Part shown: piece after piece, positions 47,346-59,365 of the stretch | How positions within the stretch are numbered: the stretch's first letter is position 1 | Layout of the letters: every line of letters starts with the position of its first letter | From: Hyperoodon ampullatus | Taxonomy: Eukaryota; Chordata; Mammalia; Artiodactyla; Ziphiidae | NCBI GenBank assembly: GCA_949752795.1 | Contig: OX457068.1 | Coordinates: 56,919,582 to 56,983,581, forward strand | Reading direction: 5' to 3' | DNA length: 64,000 bases | Notes under the pieces: model-generated | The model's database searches: none | Seen by the model: the letters and a program-made list of their open reading frames with translations, nothing else | Told to the model about the DNA's origin: nothing | Made by a program: the position numbers and the translations under genes

Positions 47346-48690
47346 TATATACATAATTAACAGCAGTCTACTAGTGTCATAATTTTACCAGTTCAAGTGA
47401 AGCGTAGAAACCTTACCTCCTTTTACATCTCTTTACAATCCCCTGTTTATAACATAATTGTCTGAAATATTTTCTCTACATCAGACATTGTTATAATTTT
47501 TGCTTCAACCATCAAACATAACTTGCAGTACTCAAGAGGAAAATGAAAGTCAATGGTATTTACCTAGATCTTTGATTACCATGTTTTCTTCCCTTTGCAC
47601 ACCCCAATAATCCTTCTTTTACCACTCCCTTCTTGTTTAGAGAATTTTCTTTGGCCATCCTCTACAGTAAATCTCCTGGTTACAAGTTTTTCTTTATCTG
47701 AGACTGTCTTGATTTCCCCTTCATTCTGGAAGATAGTTTCATAGACTTCTGAGTTAACTGTACTTTTTTTCCTCCACGCTTGAAAAATATTGTGCCACTT
47801 CCTTCAGTACTGCATGGTTTCTAATTTTAAAATCCACTATTGTTGAATTTTTTTCTACTATCAGTATGGTGTTATTTTTTATCTGTTTGCTTTCAAGTAT
47901 TGTTCTTTGTCTTTAATTTTTAGAAGTTTAATTATGATGTGTTTTGGCTTGACTTTCTTTGAGTTTATTTCATTTGGGTTTGCTTACCTTCTTGAATCTG
48001 TAGGTTTAAGTCTTTTGCAAATATGGGAAGTTTTCAGCCATTATTTTTTCTGTGTACATTTTAAGCCCCACCCTCATCACATCTTCTGAAACACTGCTAA
48101 CATGAATGTTATATCTTTTGCAATAATCCCACAGGTCCATGAGACAATCTGTTTTTATTCAGTTAATTTTTTATTATTATTTAGATTGGATAATTTCTGT
48201 TGTTCTATTTTTCAGGTCATTCATTCTTTCCTTGTTAGTCTCCATTCGCCTGTTGATCCTGTCCACTGACTTTTTATCTCAGCTATTATATATATATTTT
48301 TTTAGTTCAAAATTTCCATTTCATTCTTCTATATATCTTATATTTCTTTGCTAAGGATTTCTATTTGTTCACTGGTTTCAAGCATGTCCATAATTGCTTA
48401 TTGACATACTTCTATCATGATTATTTTAAGATCTTTTTCTGATGTATAACATGTGTGTCATACTGATGTTATGTTTATATATTTATATGATTCATTGATT
48501 GTTTCTATTTCCCCTCTTCAGTTTGACATCTTCCTTCTTCTTTGTATGATGAATGATGATTTTTTTTATTGAAATCTGGACATTTTTGCATAATATTCTA
48601 AGACTCTGGATCTTATTTAAACGTTCTGTTTTAGGTGGGTATCTTTGACACTCTTCTTGTAGAGTAATGGAGGCACCATCTCACTGCTGA

Positions 48691-49681
48691 CAGGTGAAAA
48701 CAGAAGTCCAGTTTCTCTCATTCAGCCTCTGATGACTCATTGATAATTTGATTCTGGGTTCGTTTTTAAACTCACATCTGGCACAACTGCTGATATGTAC
48801 AACTGCTCACCAGATTCTCAAATGTTGACAAATATTCACCAACTGTGATTCTAATGAAATGATAGATCATATCATAACCTCATTTCTATATTTTGGGACA
48901 TGGAATTAATAAATCATGTAAAAACTGGTATCTCCTATATTCACTAATATCAGACTCTTTACATCCCTTCACATTCTTTAACACTCTACTTATGGGACTG
49001 TATACTTCCTGGGATGATATATTTCACCCTCCTTTCCCACACTGCTACCTGTACTGGTTTTCAAGGAGTTATATACTCTGAATGGACAGTAAAAGTTAAC
49101 AGCAAGTGTAAAGCAGCACAATGGACTCTCAGAAGTACCAGAGATAACACCTACCAATTTTTTTTCTGCTTGACACAAACCTTGCCTTTCTGCACTAGGG
49201 ACAGCAAGTTGATGAGATATGAATTTTCTTCATATCTTCTTATCCACAGACATAGATGTAATATTTCAGGAATGTGTCATAGGTAGTTCCTAACTGTTTT
49301 TCTTAATCTAGTTCTCCAACTCTCAGTCACCAATTCTGGCAATATATTGTCTGTTAGTATATGGGTTTAGCTTTAATGAATTTAAAACAAACTTTTCTCC
49401 TCTAATTGGCTTTCAGAGATTTTGTTTCATTTTGTTTAATTTTAAGGAAGTTAAGAGCATCTGGATCAGGCACAATTAGCCAAAAGCCATTTTTTAACTT
49501 AAATAATTTCTGATGTAACAAAATATCATGGCACATTGACAAAGAAAGAATGATTTAAATGCAATCATATTTAGAGGTTTAACATATCTAAATCGAGGGC
49601 AGAAGGGACATGTGGAAACATCCAGTGAAGATAGCTAGTTTTTCAGGTAAATTTTCCAATAAGGAGAACCACCATATCCTC
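48691..49681. other. Unclassified non-coding DNA
   Basis: No gene seen. The first part (to about 48,900) may be a diverged continuation of the L1, but I could not confirm it. Confidence 0.5.
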
Positions 49682-49894
49682 TTTTTTTTTTTTATTTTTA
49701 TTTGCGGTATGCGGGCCCCTCACTGTTGTGCCTCTCCCATTGAGGAGCACAGGCTCTGGATGCGCAAGCTCAGCGGCCATGGCTCACGGACCTAGCTGCT
49801 CCGCGGTATGTGGGATCTTCCGGGACTGGGGCACGAACCCGTGTCCCCTGAATCGGCAGGTGGACTCTCAACCACTGTGCCACCAGGGAAGCCC
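49682..49894 (-). mobile_element. CHR-type SINE
   Basis: Reverse-strand copy: an interrupted T tract, gcggtatgcgggcccctcac, family body and ccaccagggaagccc. It has lost one base of the tgttgtggcc motif (tgttgtgcc) and is followed by a (TA)n run at 49,895-49,909. No clear target duplication. Carries the gaag-class position (atcttccggg). Confidence 0.94.
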
Positions 49895-51799
49895 TATATA
49901 TATATATATTCATACTGGAGTACATGTGGCTTATTTAAATAGACTAAAATATTACACTAAGAAGGTTAAGGTCATAAGTTTGAAAATCTTGTGTGGATCA
50001 CTTAACTTCCCTATATACTTGAGCTCTAATTTACAGACTTCATATTTATCAGCCATCACAAAAATATGTCATTTCTAAAAACTTAGTCCAAAATGAAAAG
50101 GCATAGATGACCTTGGATAACGGTGCTCCATGAAACTTCTGACAGGGGACTCCTTGGATTTTATTGATAGTAGGATAATCATGGTATTGAAAGAGAGCAT
50201 TTTAATAGTCAATGACTTTAAATGCTGGAATAAAGACATGTAATTTGTCAATCCTGGAATCCATTATTTTTCATTACTTTGTTTTAACTAACTGTTGTTT
50301 GATGGTTCTTCTTTAATTAGCTTACAGAATAGTGTGAATTTCCCAGATTGTGTCAGGTAAGTGCAAACATTTGTTACTTATAATTTTTACAAGTGAACTG
50401 AATTTGAGCTTGCCTAGATATTAAAAAATTTCTAATTAAGACACTAAGTGCATTAAAAATATTTGGTATCAATAGTGTCACACTTCCCTTATCAAATTAT
50501 ATGAAAATGTTAGATCTTTTGTATAATGATTGAGCTAGAAAACATCATATCTTAGCCTTTAACTTCATTTGAGGCACATATGAGAAATACACAATGTGTC
50601 CAGCTGGATTTTATATATTTTTTTCTTCCCAGATATGGAAACTGTGGCCCTATGTGGTTAATTCCCTTGTCCCAATTTACATAACAATTCAATGGCCAAA
50701 TAAGATTATGAAAAATCCAGGTCTTTTGACTCTAACTAAAGTGATATTTTAAATGTGTTGCTTCGAATTAATAAACAAACAAGCAAATAAATCCCAAAGA
50801 TTTCTCTTCAACCAACATCTTACATTTTTATCTATTAAACAACAAAAATATAAGCAAGAAGAATAAGTACAGATACCTGTGGAGAAGGTTACTGATTTTA
50901 ATCAGTTTTTGGAGACACTTAAGTAATTATCTTTCCAAAGGCAAGGGAATTGATTAACAAAATAGTCATTCCTTTTGAAGTCTGTACATCCCTGACAGCA
51001 TTTTTTTCTACCATTGTTCTAGCTGGTTGATTAATGCATCTTACATTGTACTGAGATGTTCCAGAGGTAAGAGACAGTGCTTATCTAATTTGTTAGTAAC
51101 TATTAGGTAACTAAAAACTGCTTTTACCAGTACCTGTTTTGTGTACTGTGAATAATGAGACATAATTCAAAGACTTCATTATGACCTCCAAAGGACTTTT
51201 ATTCTCCTTTGGGGTATAAGATGTGACAGACAACAGCTAAAGAAAAACTAAAAGGAAGTACTTATGCAATGGCTAGATTGTGGTGCAGGTATATTTAGTG
51301 GCAAAATATTTCAGAAAATAGATTGATTCATGAGAGTAGATCAGGTTAGAGGTGGATTAATGAATGAGAGCTTTTTTCAGTAGTCTTTGAAGCTGCATGG
51401 GTCAGATTTGTTCTGATAGAAAATGAGGAAGCAGTGGCTTATCAGAGGAAGGGAGTCAACATAAGAAAACATCAGAATTAATATGACATGTGCAGGAAAC
51501 AAAAGCAACCTACCTGTTGATTTTATTTAAGTATATATGTTGAAAAGCAGATAGTATTTTTATATAGGCATCATATGATCACAATAAACTAAAATCCATT
51601 CAAACTTGTTTAACAAAATAGGGTTTCCTTGAAAAAGAAGAGGATATTCTAACAGAATCAAGAAGAAAAACTCATACTAATGGACTCTGAATGTGAAGCT
51701 TTGAAAATTGAAACTCCATATAACTCTGATCATGGTACCAGATATGATGATAATAATGTTGGTGATAGGACAAATGAGAAGTGTGATGGAGAAGATGAT
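49895..51799. other. Mostly unclassified non-coding DNA
   Basis: Begins with a short (TA)n run (49,895-49,909). A degraded MIR-like stretch may lie at 50,620-50,720 ('agatatggaaactgtggccc'). No gene seen. Confidence 0.5.
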
Positions 51800-51990
51800 G
51801 ATAAACATTTATTGAATGCTCTTATTTACTGGCTCTTTAATAAGTGATTTACAAACAGTTTATATACTTAAACTTTTATAACAACCCTCTGAAATACATG
51901 TTGTTATTTTTACCATTTTATGGAGAAACATCAAATTGGAAAGGTTTAAATGTCAAACTCCAGGGTTCAATTCTTAACTATTCTAATCTG
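51800..51990 (-). repeat. MIR SINE
   Basis: Antisense MIR: 'taaacatttattgaatgctc', 'ttataacaaccctctgaaat', 'taccattttatggagaaaca' and 'caaactccagggttcaattc'. Confidence 0.65.
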
Positions 51991-52289
51991 CATTGGAAAC
52001 CATTTATCTCAGCCAACTGCCCATATAGGACTGCATTTCTTTATACAATGTATTTTATTTCAAAATACAGTTAAATAATCTAATAAGTTAAAAGCTAACC
52101 AATAGGTTGAGTGACTGTCAGTGAATTTTCTCACTTGAGCAGTGTCAGAATAATCAGGCTTCCTTTGTGAAAAGCCATATCCCTTCCTCAGTCCCATTTC
52201 ATCTCTTTTAATTGGACCTTTACTGCTGGATATTGGCTTTTTTTTCTCTTCCATAATGAGAAATTCTGCCTTTTTTGTTGGCATGTTTA

Positions 52290-54260
52290 GTCAATAACAT
52301 TTAATATCATTATTAATATAGTTGGATTTAAGTTTGTTTTTTGTTTTCTGTCTGTTGCCTTTGTTTTTTGTTTGTTTGTTAACTTGTTCCCCTTTTTTGT
52401 ATTGAGTATTTTTTTAGAATTCCATTAAACTGCAGCTATTGCCTTTTTAGCTCTACCTGCTTTCATATTATTATTATTTTGTTTTTAGTGGTTGTTCTAG
52501 GAAATAATATATACATTCTTAAAATCTCACAGACAATTTAGAGTTAGTAATTTTACCACTTTACTTAAGATTTAGAAACTTTTATTCATATAGGTCCATT
52601 TAATATCCATTTGGTATTGTATATGCTACATCTGCAATATTTATTATTTCTATGTATATCACTAGATGATAATTTTCTTTAGTCATTTGTATTTTATAAA
52701 AATTAATATTATTTTACATTTACATATTTTATTTATTTGTTTATTTATTTATAAATTCTACTTCTTCTCATTTTTTTCCTGAAGGTCCAAGTTTTCCTCG
52801 GGGTCATTTCCTTTCACCCTGAGGAATATTTTTCTAGCATTTCTTCTGGGTCAGTCCCCTGTCTTAGTTTTCTTTTCCTGAAAATACCTTAATTTTGCTT
52901 CTATTCTTGAAAAATATTTTCTCTGGATATAGAATTCATGATTAACAGTTTTTTTTTATTTCAGAACCATAAAATTAATATTTCATTGTCTTTCTTGTCT
53001 CCATAGTTTCTGATGAGAAATCTGTAGTCATTTTAATTATTTTTTCCTTGTAGGTAATATGCCATTTTCTTCCCAGTTAATTTCAAAATTGTATGTTAAG
53101 CATTGGTTTTCAACCATTTGACTATGTTGTGCCTAGTCTTGGCTTTATATTTATTTATCCCATGTGAATCTATAATTTTTTATCACCAAATTTGAAAAGT
53201 TTTTAGCAACTATTTCTTTGAGTATTTCCTTTGTTTCTACAATTCCAAATCCAATTATGTGAGATATTTTTATATTGTCTTATAGGTACCTGTGGATCTT
53301 ATTCATTTTTTCAGTTTTCTTTTTAAACTGTTTTCTTTTTAACTGTTTTCTAATTCGGTTTTCTTTTTAAATTTTTTTAAAAAATTTTCTTTAGATTTAA
53401 TCTTTTTTTATCTAACTACAGGGTCACTGACTCTTTCCTCTCCATTGTGTTATTGAGCCTTTATAGGTGATTTTTAATTTTATATGTTTATGTTTTTAAT
53501 TATATTTTTATCCTGGGATTTTTCAGCTTCATTCATTATAATTTTATTTTCCTTCATCTCATTTAGCATTTATATCATAGCTGATTTATTGTCTGTAAAT
53601 TCTATCATCACCTTACTGTTGCCTTCTGTTGATTGATTTTGCCCTTCAGAATGAGTCATATTTTCCTGTTCCTAGTTTTTTTGTGTAATTTTAAATTGTA
53701 TTCTGAATATTATGGCTATTGAATTGTAGATATTATATTCTGTTGTAATCCTTCAATATTTTCAAGTTATTAACAGCAATATCTGCCTCACCAAGAATGG
53801 ACAACTCAAGTATCGGTTGAATTCTTTCTATTAGCTGAAAGTTGTTTTAAGTTTGCTTTGCTCATTCATGATGTAGGTATTATCCAGATATTTGGACAGA
53901 GGGCTCTGTTTTTCTGCTTCCCTCCTTTAAGACATTCCCCCAACCCTAATATTCTCACAGCTATGTTGACTCTGGCCCTGTCCTCTGGTTCTTCAGACCA
54001 TAAAAACTTAGGTTTTCTATGAGAGTTTTAGTCATTCTCAGCCATACTGCCCCATACCTGAGGTCTGCCTTCACACTGAAGCCGTAACAATGGGAAACTC
54101 ACACCATGCTGTCTGCATCCTCCAAGTTTAGATTACCACCAAAATTAATCTGTTTTTGTTCATATTTCAGAGCCTTCAGGTAATTATTTTTACATGTTAT
54201 TTAGAGTTTATAGTTGGTATCTGTGGTCTGTTAAAAACTGACGCCAACATACTGAAAGCA
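52290..54260 (-). mobile_element. Second ancient L1 (L1M-type) 5'-region fragment
   Basis: The antisense landmarks overlap those of the fragment at 45,955-48,690: 'tcaataacatttaatatcat', 'aggaatatttttctagcatt', 'ctctggatatagaattcatg', 'agtttctgatgagaaatctg', 'gccttctgttgattgatttt' and 'ttcttcagaccataaaaact'. It covers the same consensus interval, so it is a separate insertion. A local tandem-like array of ttttctttttaa units occurs at about 53,309-53,375. No intact frame. Confidence 0.65.
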
Positions 54261-56618
54261 GAACCTTATTTCTCTTATATTTGAATCATGTCTTCTTATC
54301 TATTCCAGAAAAGTAAGTATATTTCCTCAGGTGCAGAAAAATGAAATAAAATTGAATAAATATGCTTCTCTAATATGTTTAAACTCTATTATTTATCCTC
54401 AGGATTTAGGTTTTAAAGCTCAACAGGCATAAATTAACTCTCTTGGTCATTTTTTTTTTTTTTGATGTTTATGGTGGCCTGTCTTTCCTACAGTGATGGA
54501 TAATAATATTTGTTTTAAAAGATGGAGGTATTAGGAGGGAAAACTGTACATGAAAAGAAAATATTTACATTGGAAAACATATCTATTAAAATGTATAGAA
54601 ATATCTCCACTACACAAGTGAATATGTGATGAGGTTAGAATTCAGTGGTGGTTATGGAAATGTAATAAATGGAAAAAAGAACTTAAAAAAAAAACAATAG
54701 AATGCAAATTTTTCATGAAAATGTGTTGATAAAGAATAAGTGTAATTCATAAGTAACTTTAAGGATTTGCTTCTAGATAATGTAAAATAAAGTTAATATT
54801 CACAAAGATAGAAGTTTTGGGAGATAAAACTTTGAAGAAAAAATATCTTATATATTTTCTAACAATAAATTTTACCTGAGTTAGGGCATGCAAATAGATC
54901 TAGCTTGCAGGCAGATAAAGTAGAAAACAGGAGTGTAAAGAGTTTTGCCTGTGGATCTTAAAAATGACTATGATGAAAATAATAAAAATAACACAATGTT
55001 TTTACCATCATGAGCTTTTTGGAGGACAAAAATTGGGGGAAGAGTAAAGAAGCAAAAGTGAAAGATTGAATGGTAAGGTGGAAAGGTGGCTGGCTTATGA
55101 TTTGGATATTTTATATCTTTCAGATTTTCTCTGTAACCAATTATACATGTTTACTTGAACAGTCATCTTCCTTTCTCTGGTTTCTCCATCTGAAAAATTA
55201 TTATGTTGGACTACATACTTTTAAAAGGGAGAAAAGAAACTGGTATCTATTAAACAACTCTATTCACTATTTTCTTCATACAATTTTTAAAATTGGCCTG
55301 GGTATATCTTTACTTATTTTACCCTTAAAACAAAATATCTTTATAAGAAAGATATTGTTCATTCCATCTTATACACTGACAATCTATGTGACAATTAATA
55401 AGAGTCCATAGGAGTGTATGTATACTGATAATAGTTTCCTTAATCCCTGCTTCCATCTGGCTTCACCTGTCCTCTACTCAAAACATAGCCAGTTAGAATG
55501 AAATCACAGATATTAAGAAAGAAAACTGAAAGGAAAGCTCAGCTTTTAGAGCAGAGAAGATTCATCTAGTTTCTGTGGGATTATAATCACCTCAATGTAA
55601 TATGATCCACAATTTAATGTATTTCTAATTCATTAAAATATTAAATAATGCAAGATTAAACACTGCACCTTTCCCAAATGCATATATTACCATTTGTCAT
55701 TAGTCTGTCTTTTCTCACTCAATTCTTGGCTGAAGTGATTTCGTTTTTAATCCTGAATAGCTTTAAACAATTAAATTGATAGTAACTTCTTTATTTGTCA
55801 GTTATCAGGCTTAGAATTCTTTTAAAATTATTTTTTAAAGAAATTTCTAAAAACACTCATCCTAATAGAAGCTGATTTGTGAAATTGATTCCACTAAATA
55901 TATCCAAACATGTTGGTGGCCCTTCTTATTGTGGGGTTTCAAAACACAAGAAATATTTTTTTAAACAAATGAGATCCAAAGTTTACCATTCTTTTATAGT
56001 TTCGGAAGTCTTTAAATAGCACCTTTGTTCTTTATTATTATTATTATTAACTAACAAGTGTATGTCATTAATATGGTCCATTGTCCTACTTATCTTCTCA
56101 ATTAAATAATTCTCAACATGACAATAAAAATGCTTGCTCTGATGTTCAGGCCTGATAAGTACCCTTGACAATTTCTATATAAGTTTGAAACTACAGAAGT
56201 TTTCTTGGAAATATTATAAAACAGAATTTGCTATTTTCTCTGTGGATCTGTCTACCCCTTCACACTGTGCTCTATTTCTCACCTGCACCCAACTCTTCTC
56301 TTTACTCCATTTTCCTCTTTCAATCTTCTCTAGATTCCCTCCACCCAGGCCTTCAGGCAGATGACTCTCCTGGACTTGCTTTCTTCCTTCTTTTGTCTCT
56401 TTTCACTTGAGTCAGGGGATGAGTGATTCTGAAACAGGGGCATGACTCAGTAGATGTGCACACACATGTAGAGTGTGGATGTGTAAGACTGAGTGTGATG
56501 ATGGGTTAGTGTTGGTGCCAACAAGTGCAGGCTTCAAGCGTCTGGAATGAGGAATCAGAACAGAAGCCTCTCTCTGGAGAAATACAGGAATGTATCATGA
56601 AAGGAGGAGGGGGAAACA
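54261..56618. other. Unclassified AT-rich non-coding DNA
   Basis: No gene seen. A short (ATT)n run lies at 56,034-56,049. A 113-codon frame at 55,070-55,411 is hydrophobic by composition only, with no recognisable similarity. Confidence 0.55.
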
Positions 56619-56677
56619 AGAGAGACAGAGAGAGAGAAAAACAGACAGAGACAGAGACAGAGAGAGAAAGAGAGGAA
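56619..56677. repeat. (AG)n/(ACAG)n purine-rich simple repeat
   Basis: About 59 bp of agag and acag units, plus-strand purine-rich. Confidence 0.92.
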
Positions 56678-57177
56678 ATGGGAGAAGGGTAGCTGGAAAG
56701 GGATATTCATGTTAAGCTATTTATTTCTTCATCAGTTTGAGAGGTGACCTAGTGGGGAACAGATAAAGAATAACTGATTAGAAAGAAATAACAGGTAGAT
56801 ATTCCCATCATTTGAGTAATCACAGATTCTCAGTTTGCTTGCTGGTTGTTGTCATTTTTGTTTTGAGAAGTTACAAATTCTCAGAATATTTGAAGCACTA
56901 CTACTATTTGAACACATATAAAGTATGTTTCATTTTCAAATCTGTTTAAATAAAATAATCTAAAATTTTGCAAATTTGTACCATAGTGTTTTTAGTAGTG
57001 AGAATGTTTAAAGGTGATTATGTTGTGTCCCTTTTAACTAGTTTTAAGATTTACAGAAATTTCATATTTTAAAGACAAATTTCTGAATGGAAAAAGCAGG
57101 TGAAGCAACTCTAACTGATCTAAAAATTATTTAAAGAGTGTTTAATGCTAAATCCATTAACTGTATGTGAATTTAAT

Positions 57178-57203
57178 ATAGATAGATAGATAGATAGATA
57201 GAT
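57178..57203. repeat. (GATA)n microsatellite
   Basis: About six gata units in a row. Confidence 0.95.
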
Positions 57204-57881
57204 GTATATTTATTTATATATTTGAAGATAGAAACCTTGCTCCATGTGGACATTATATATTTGTCATGTTAAATTTGACTTTTAAAATGGAAAATACAAG
57301 AATTATTTGATTAAAAATGACTTTTCATCTACTAAGAAGGTTTAGCAAATTAAAAAGTTTAACTTCAAACAAAATTCATAATCAAGCAACTGAGATCTGT
57401 TTTCATTCTGTTTGCATTTGATCCCAAATCATTAACAAATGAAGCTTTTTTATTTCTTTTAACTTTCAAATAGCAAAAAAAGAAATAAAATTACCTTTTA
57501 TTTATGAGTTATCATTTTTTCCTCTCTATATTTTGACAAACAATATGACAGGAAAATGATTAAGTTTCACATTTTACAATGTGACTTCTGTGTGATTTAT
57601 TGTCAAAATAAAAGTCACTTTGTGAATCAAAGTTTTTAATCTTTTTTTCTCCCCTTCAATCTCAAAAAATGTTTTGCCAGGAAACTGGTTATGGTAAATA
57701 CTTTTTATTTTCCCTAATGACAGGTAAGTCCTTTTAAATGACTCATTGCTAATTAGTTCAGAGCAACATTCCAAACGAATATTTTATTTTGGGAACCTCA
57801 TTTTATTGATTTTCTGCTCCAGTAGCGTGACTAATTCACATCACAGTTAGAGCTCTGCAAAATGTTTGCAAAACCCCAAAC

Positions 57882-57898
57882 CAGGTGATAATCACCTG
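57882..57898. promoter_or_regulatory. Palindromic paired E2-box (CAGGTG...CACCTG)
   Basis: caggtgat and atcacctg are perfect reverse complements separated by a single A. CAGGTG/CACCTG is the recognised core for ZEB/SNAI zinc-finger repressors and for some bHLH dimers. The motif is seen directly; any regulatory role is inference. Confidence 0.35.
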
Positions 57899-59127
57899 AT
57901 ATTTAACTGGTTTCTTTACTATGTTATCAACCAAATCATCAGGCTCAATTCCTGAAAAGATTCTTGGCTTTTATAAGAATTTCCAACAATATTGGGCATT
58001 TCTCTGTGTCAAGATCATTTCTCTTGCAAATTCCCAAATTCAATCTTCAAAATGAAATGAGATGCTATGGTTTTGGCTGTTCTTTGCTTTTTATTTTTGG
58101 TTCAGTGATGCCTGAAAGTCAAATGAATATGAAGTACAGGCCCTTGGGATCCCAAATGAGTAATTTAAATGAATATCAGTGAACCCAACATGCTGTGTTT
58201 TAACAGCTTAGGCAATGCCAGAGCCACAAAGTAGCCAGAACCTACTCAGGATGGCAACTGGTTTTAAACATCAAGGTTGAGAATAGCAACTTGCTTTTCC
58301 TATAACAATCTGCATCTGTAGGATTCTTTTTTTTTTCTTGTGACTTTATTTCAAGCTTCTTATTTGTAGTCATATCTACAGAATAGTTTAGTCAAAAAAC
58401 ATTCATTTCCCAGAGCTGCTGCTTTCCTTGCCACAGAGAAAAGAAGCAATGTTTAAATTTACCAGAAAAAGAAAATTATCTTACGTTGTTTCTTCCTACA
58501 TAATCTCAGTGTGAAAATCAGAGGATTGAAAAAAACATTCACATGGCTTTTATTCAATTTATGTATCACAAAGAATGCTTACAATAAAGGAAGTGCATAA
58601 ACAAAATAGAGTTCATTCAAAATATTATGATTCTGATAAAATAAAATATATACTTGTTGATTTAGCAGCTGTAAAATATAGAACTTTGTGGGAAAAAGTA
58701 TTGATAGTGGAATGCAGGGTTAATGATGGACCTCATTGGAAAACTAATGGAAGATTTTGCTCCTTTCAAGAATAAAAAATGTACATCATAAAAAAATATA
58801 CCCTATTTCAGTGAATCATAGATTCAAGCTTAAAATACTGATCCTGTAAAGAAATCTTTATTAGCACTGTATTTAATTGAGATAGTTTATAGTTTCCATT
58901 CTGTCAATACTTGTTTTGTACAAATTCAATATTTGTTTCACTAAAACTAAACAAACTTAATTTTCAAAATTAAATATACTTTTGACTTATGAATGTACCT
59001 CTTTACTCAGTGTTTAAAAACAGAGAAAATGGATCTATAGTGTTTTGAGAGTGAAATTTTACAATTCAAATATTTTATACCCAGCTGAATTATCTTGTAT
59101 GAGTAACAGCATTAAAAATAAATATTA

Positions 59128-59351
59128 GGGGCTTCCCTGGTGGCGCAGTGGTTGGGAGTCCGCTTGGCGATCCAGGGGACACGGGTTCGTGCCCTGGACC
59201 GGGAGGATCCCATGTGCCACGGAGCGGCTGGGCCTGTGGGCCATGGCCACTGGGCCTGCGCGTCCGGAGCCTGTGCTCTGCAATGGGAGAGGCCACAGCG
59301 GTGAGGGGCCCGCGTACCGCAAAAAAATAAAAAAAAACTAAAAAAAATTTA
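59128..59351 (+). mobile_element. CHR-type SINE with unusual substitutions and mixed tail
   Basis: Plus-strand copy starting ggggcttccctggtggcgca with A-box and B-box (ggttcgtgccc), body to gcccgcgtaccgc, then a tail mixing A runs with t and ct. Perfect 14-bp duplication aaaaataaatatta (59,114-59,127 and 59,352-59,365). It differs from the other copies mostly by A-to-G changes on the plus strand and by cttggcgatccagg where others have cctgccgatgcagg. Carries the gagg diagnostic form. Confidence 0.97.
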
Positions 59352-59365
59352 AAAAATAAATATTA

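Larger units (their letters stand above)
45955..48690 (-). mobile_element. Ancient L1 (L1M-type) fragment: ORF2 endonuclease to 5' region
   Basis: On the minus strand, 46,310 down to 46,275 reads LKVKEWKKIYHA, matching the conserved endonuclease segment of L1 ORF2, with a frameshift soon after. Further along the plus strand come antisense landmarks of the L1 5' region: 'tttgcatttaatatgagcat', 'aagtttaattatgatgtgtt', 'atgggaagttttcagccatt', 'aatcccacaggtccatgaga' and 'ttattgaaatctggacattt'. The copy is riddled with stops. Two Tigger-type MITEs (46,321-46,801 and 47,127-47,345) inserted later. The subfamily cannot be set by eye. Confidence 0.75.
56678..59113. other. Unclassified non-coding DNA without recognised transposons
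   Basis: No gene and, apart from a (GATA)n run, no repeat that I can name over about 2.4 kb. Contains a symmetric E-box pair (57,882-57,898) and a block 57,780-58,260 considered in findings as possible conserved non-coding sequence. Confidence 0.5.

Noticed and set aside
55070..55411. A 113-codon hydrophobic frame
   Set aside because: AT-rich sequence yields F, L, I and Y-rich frames by chance; no supporting gene structure.
57178..57203. Possible CRISPR-like or regular spaced repeat
   Set aside because: It is a plain (GATA)n microsatellite; no regularly spaced repeats with unique spacers exist in the window.
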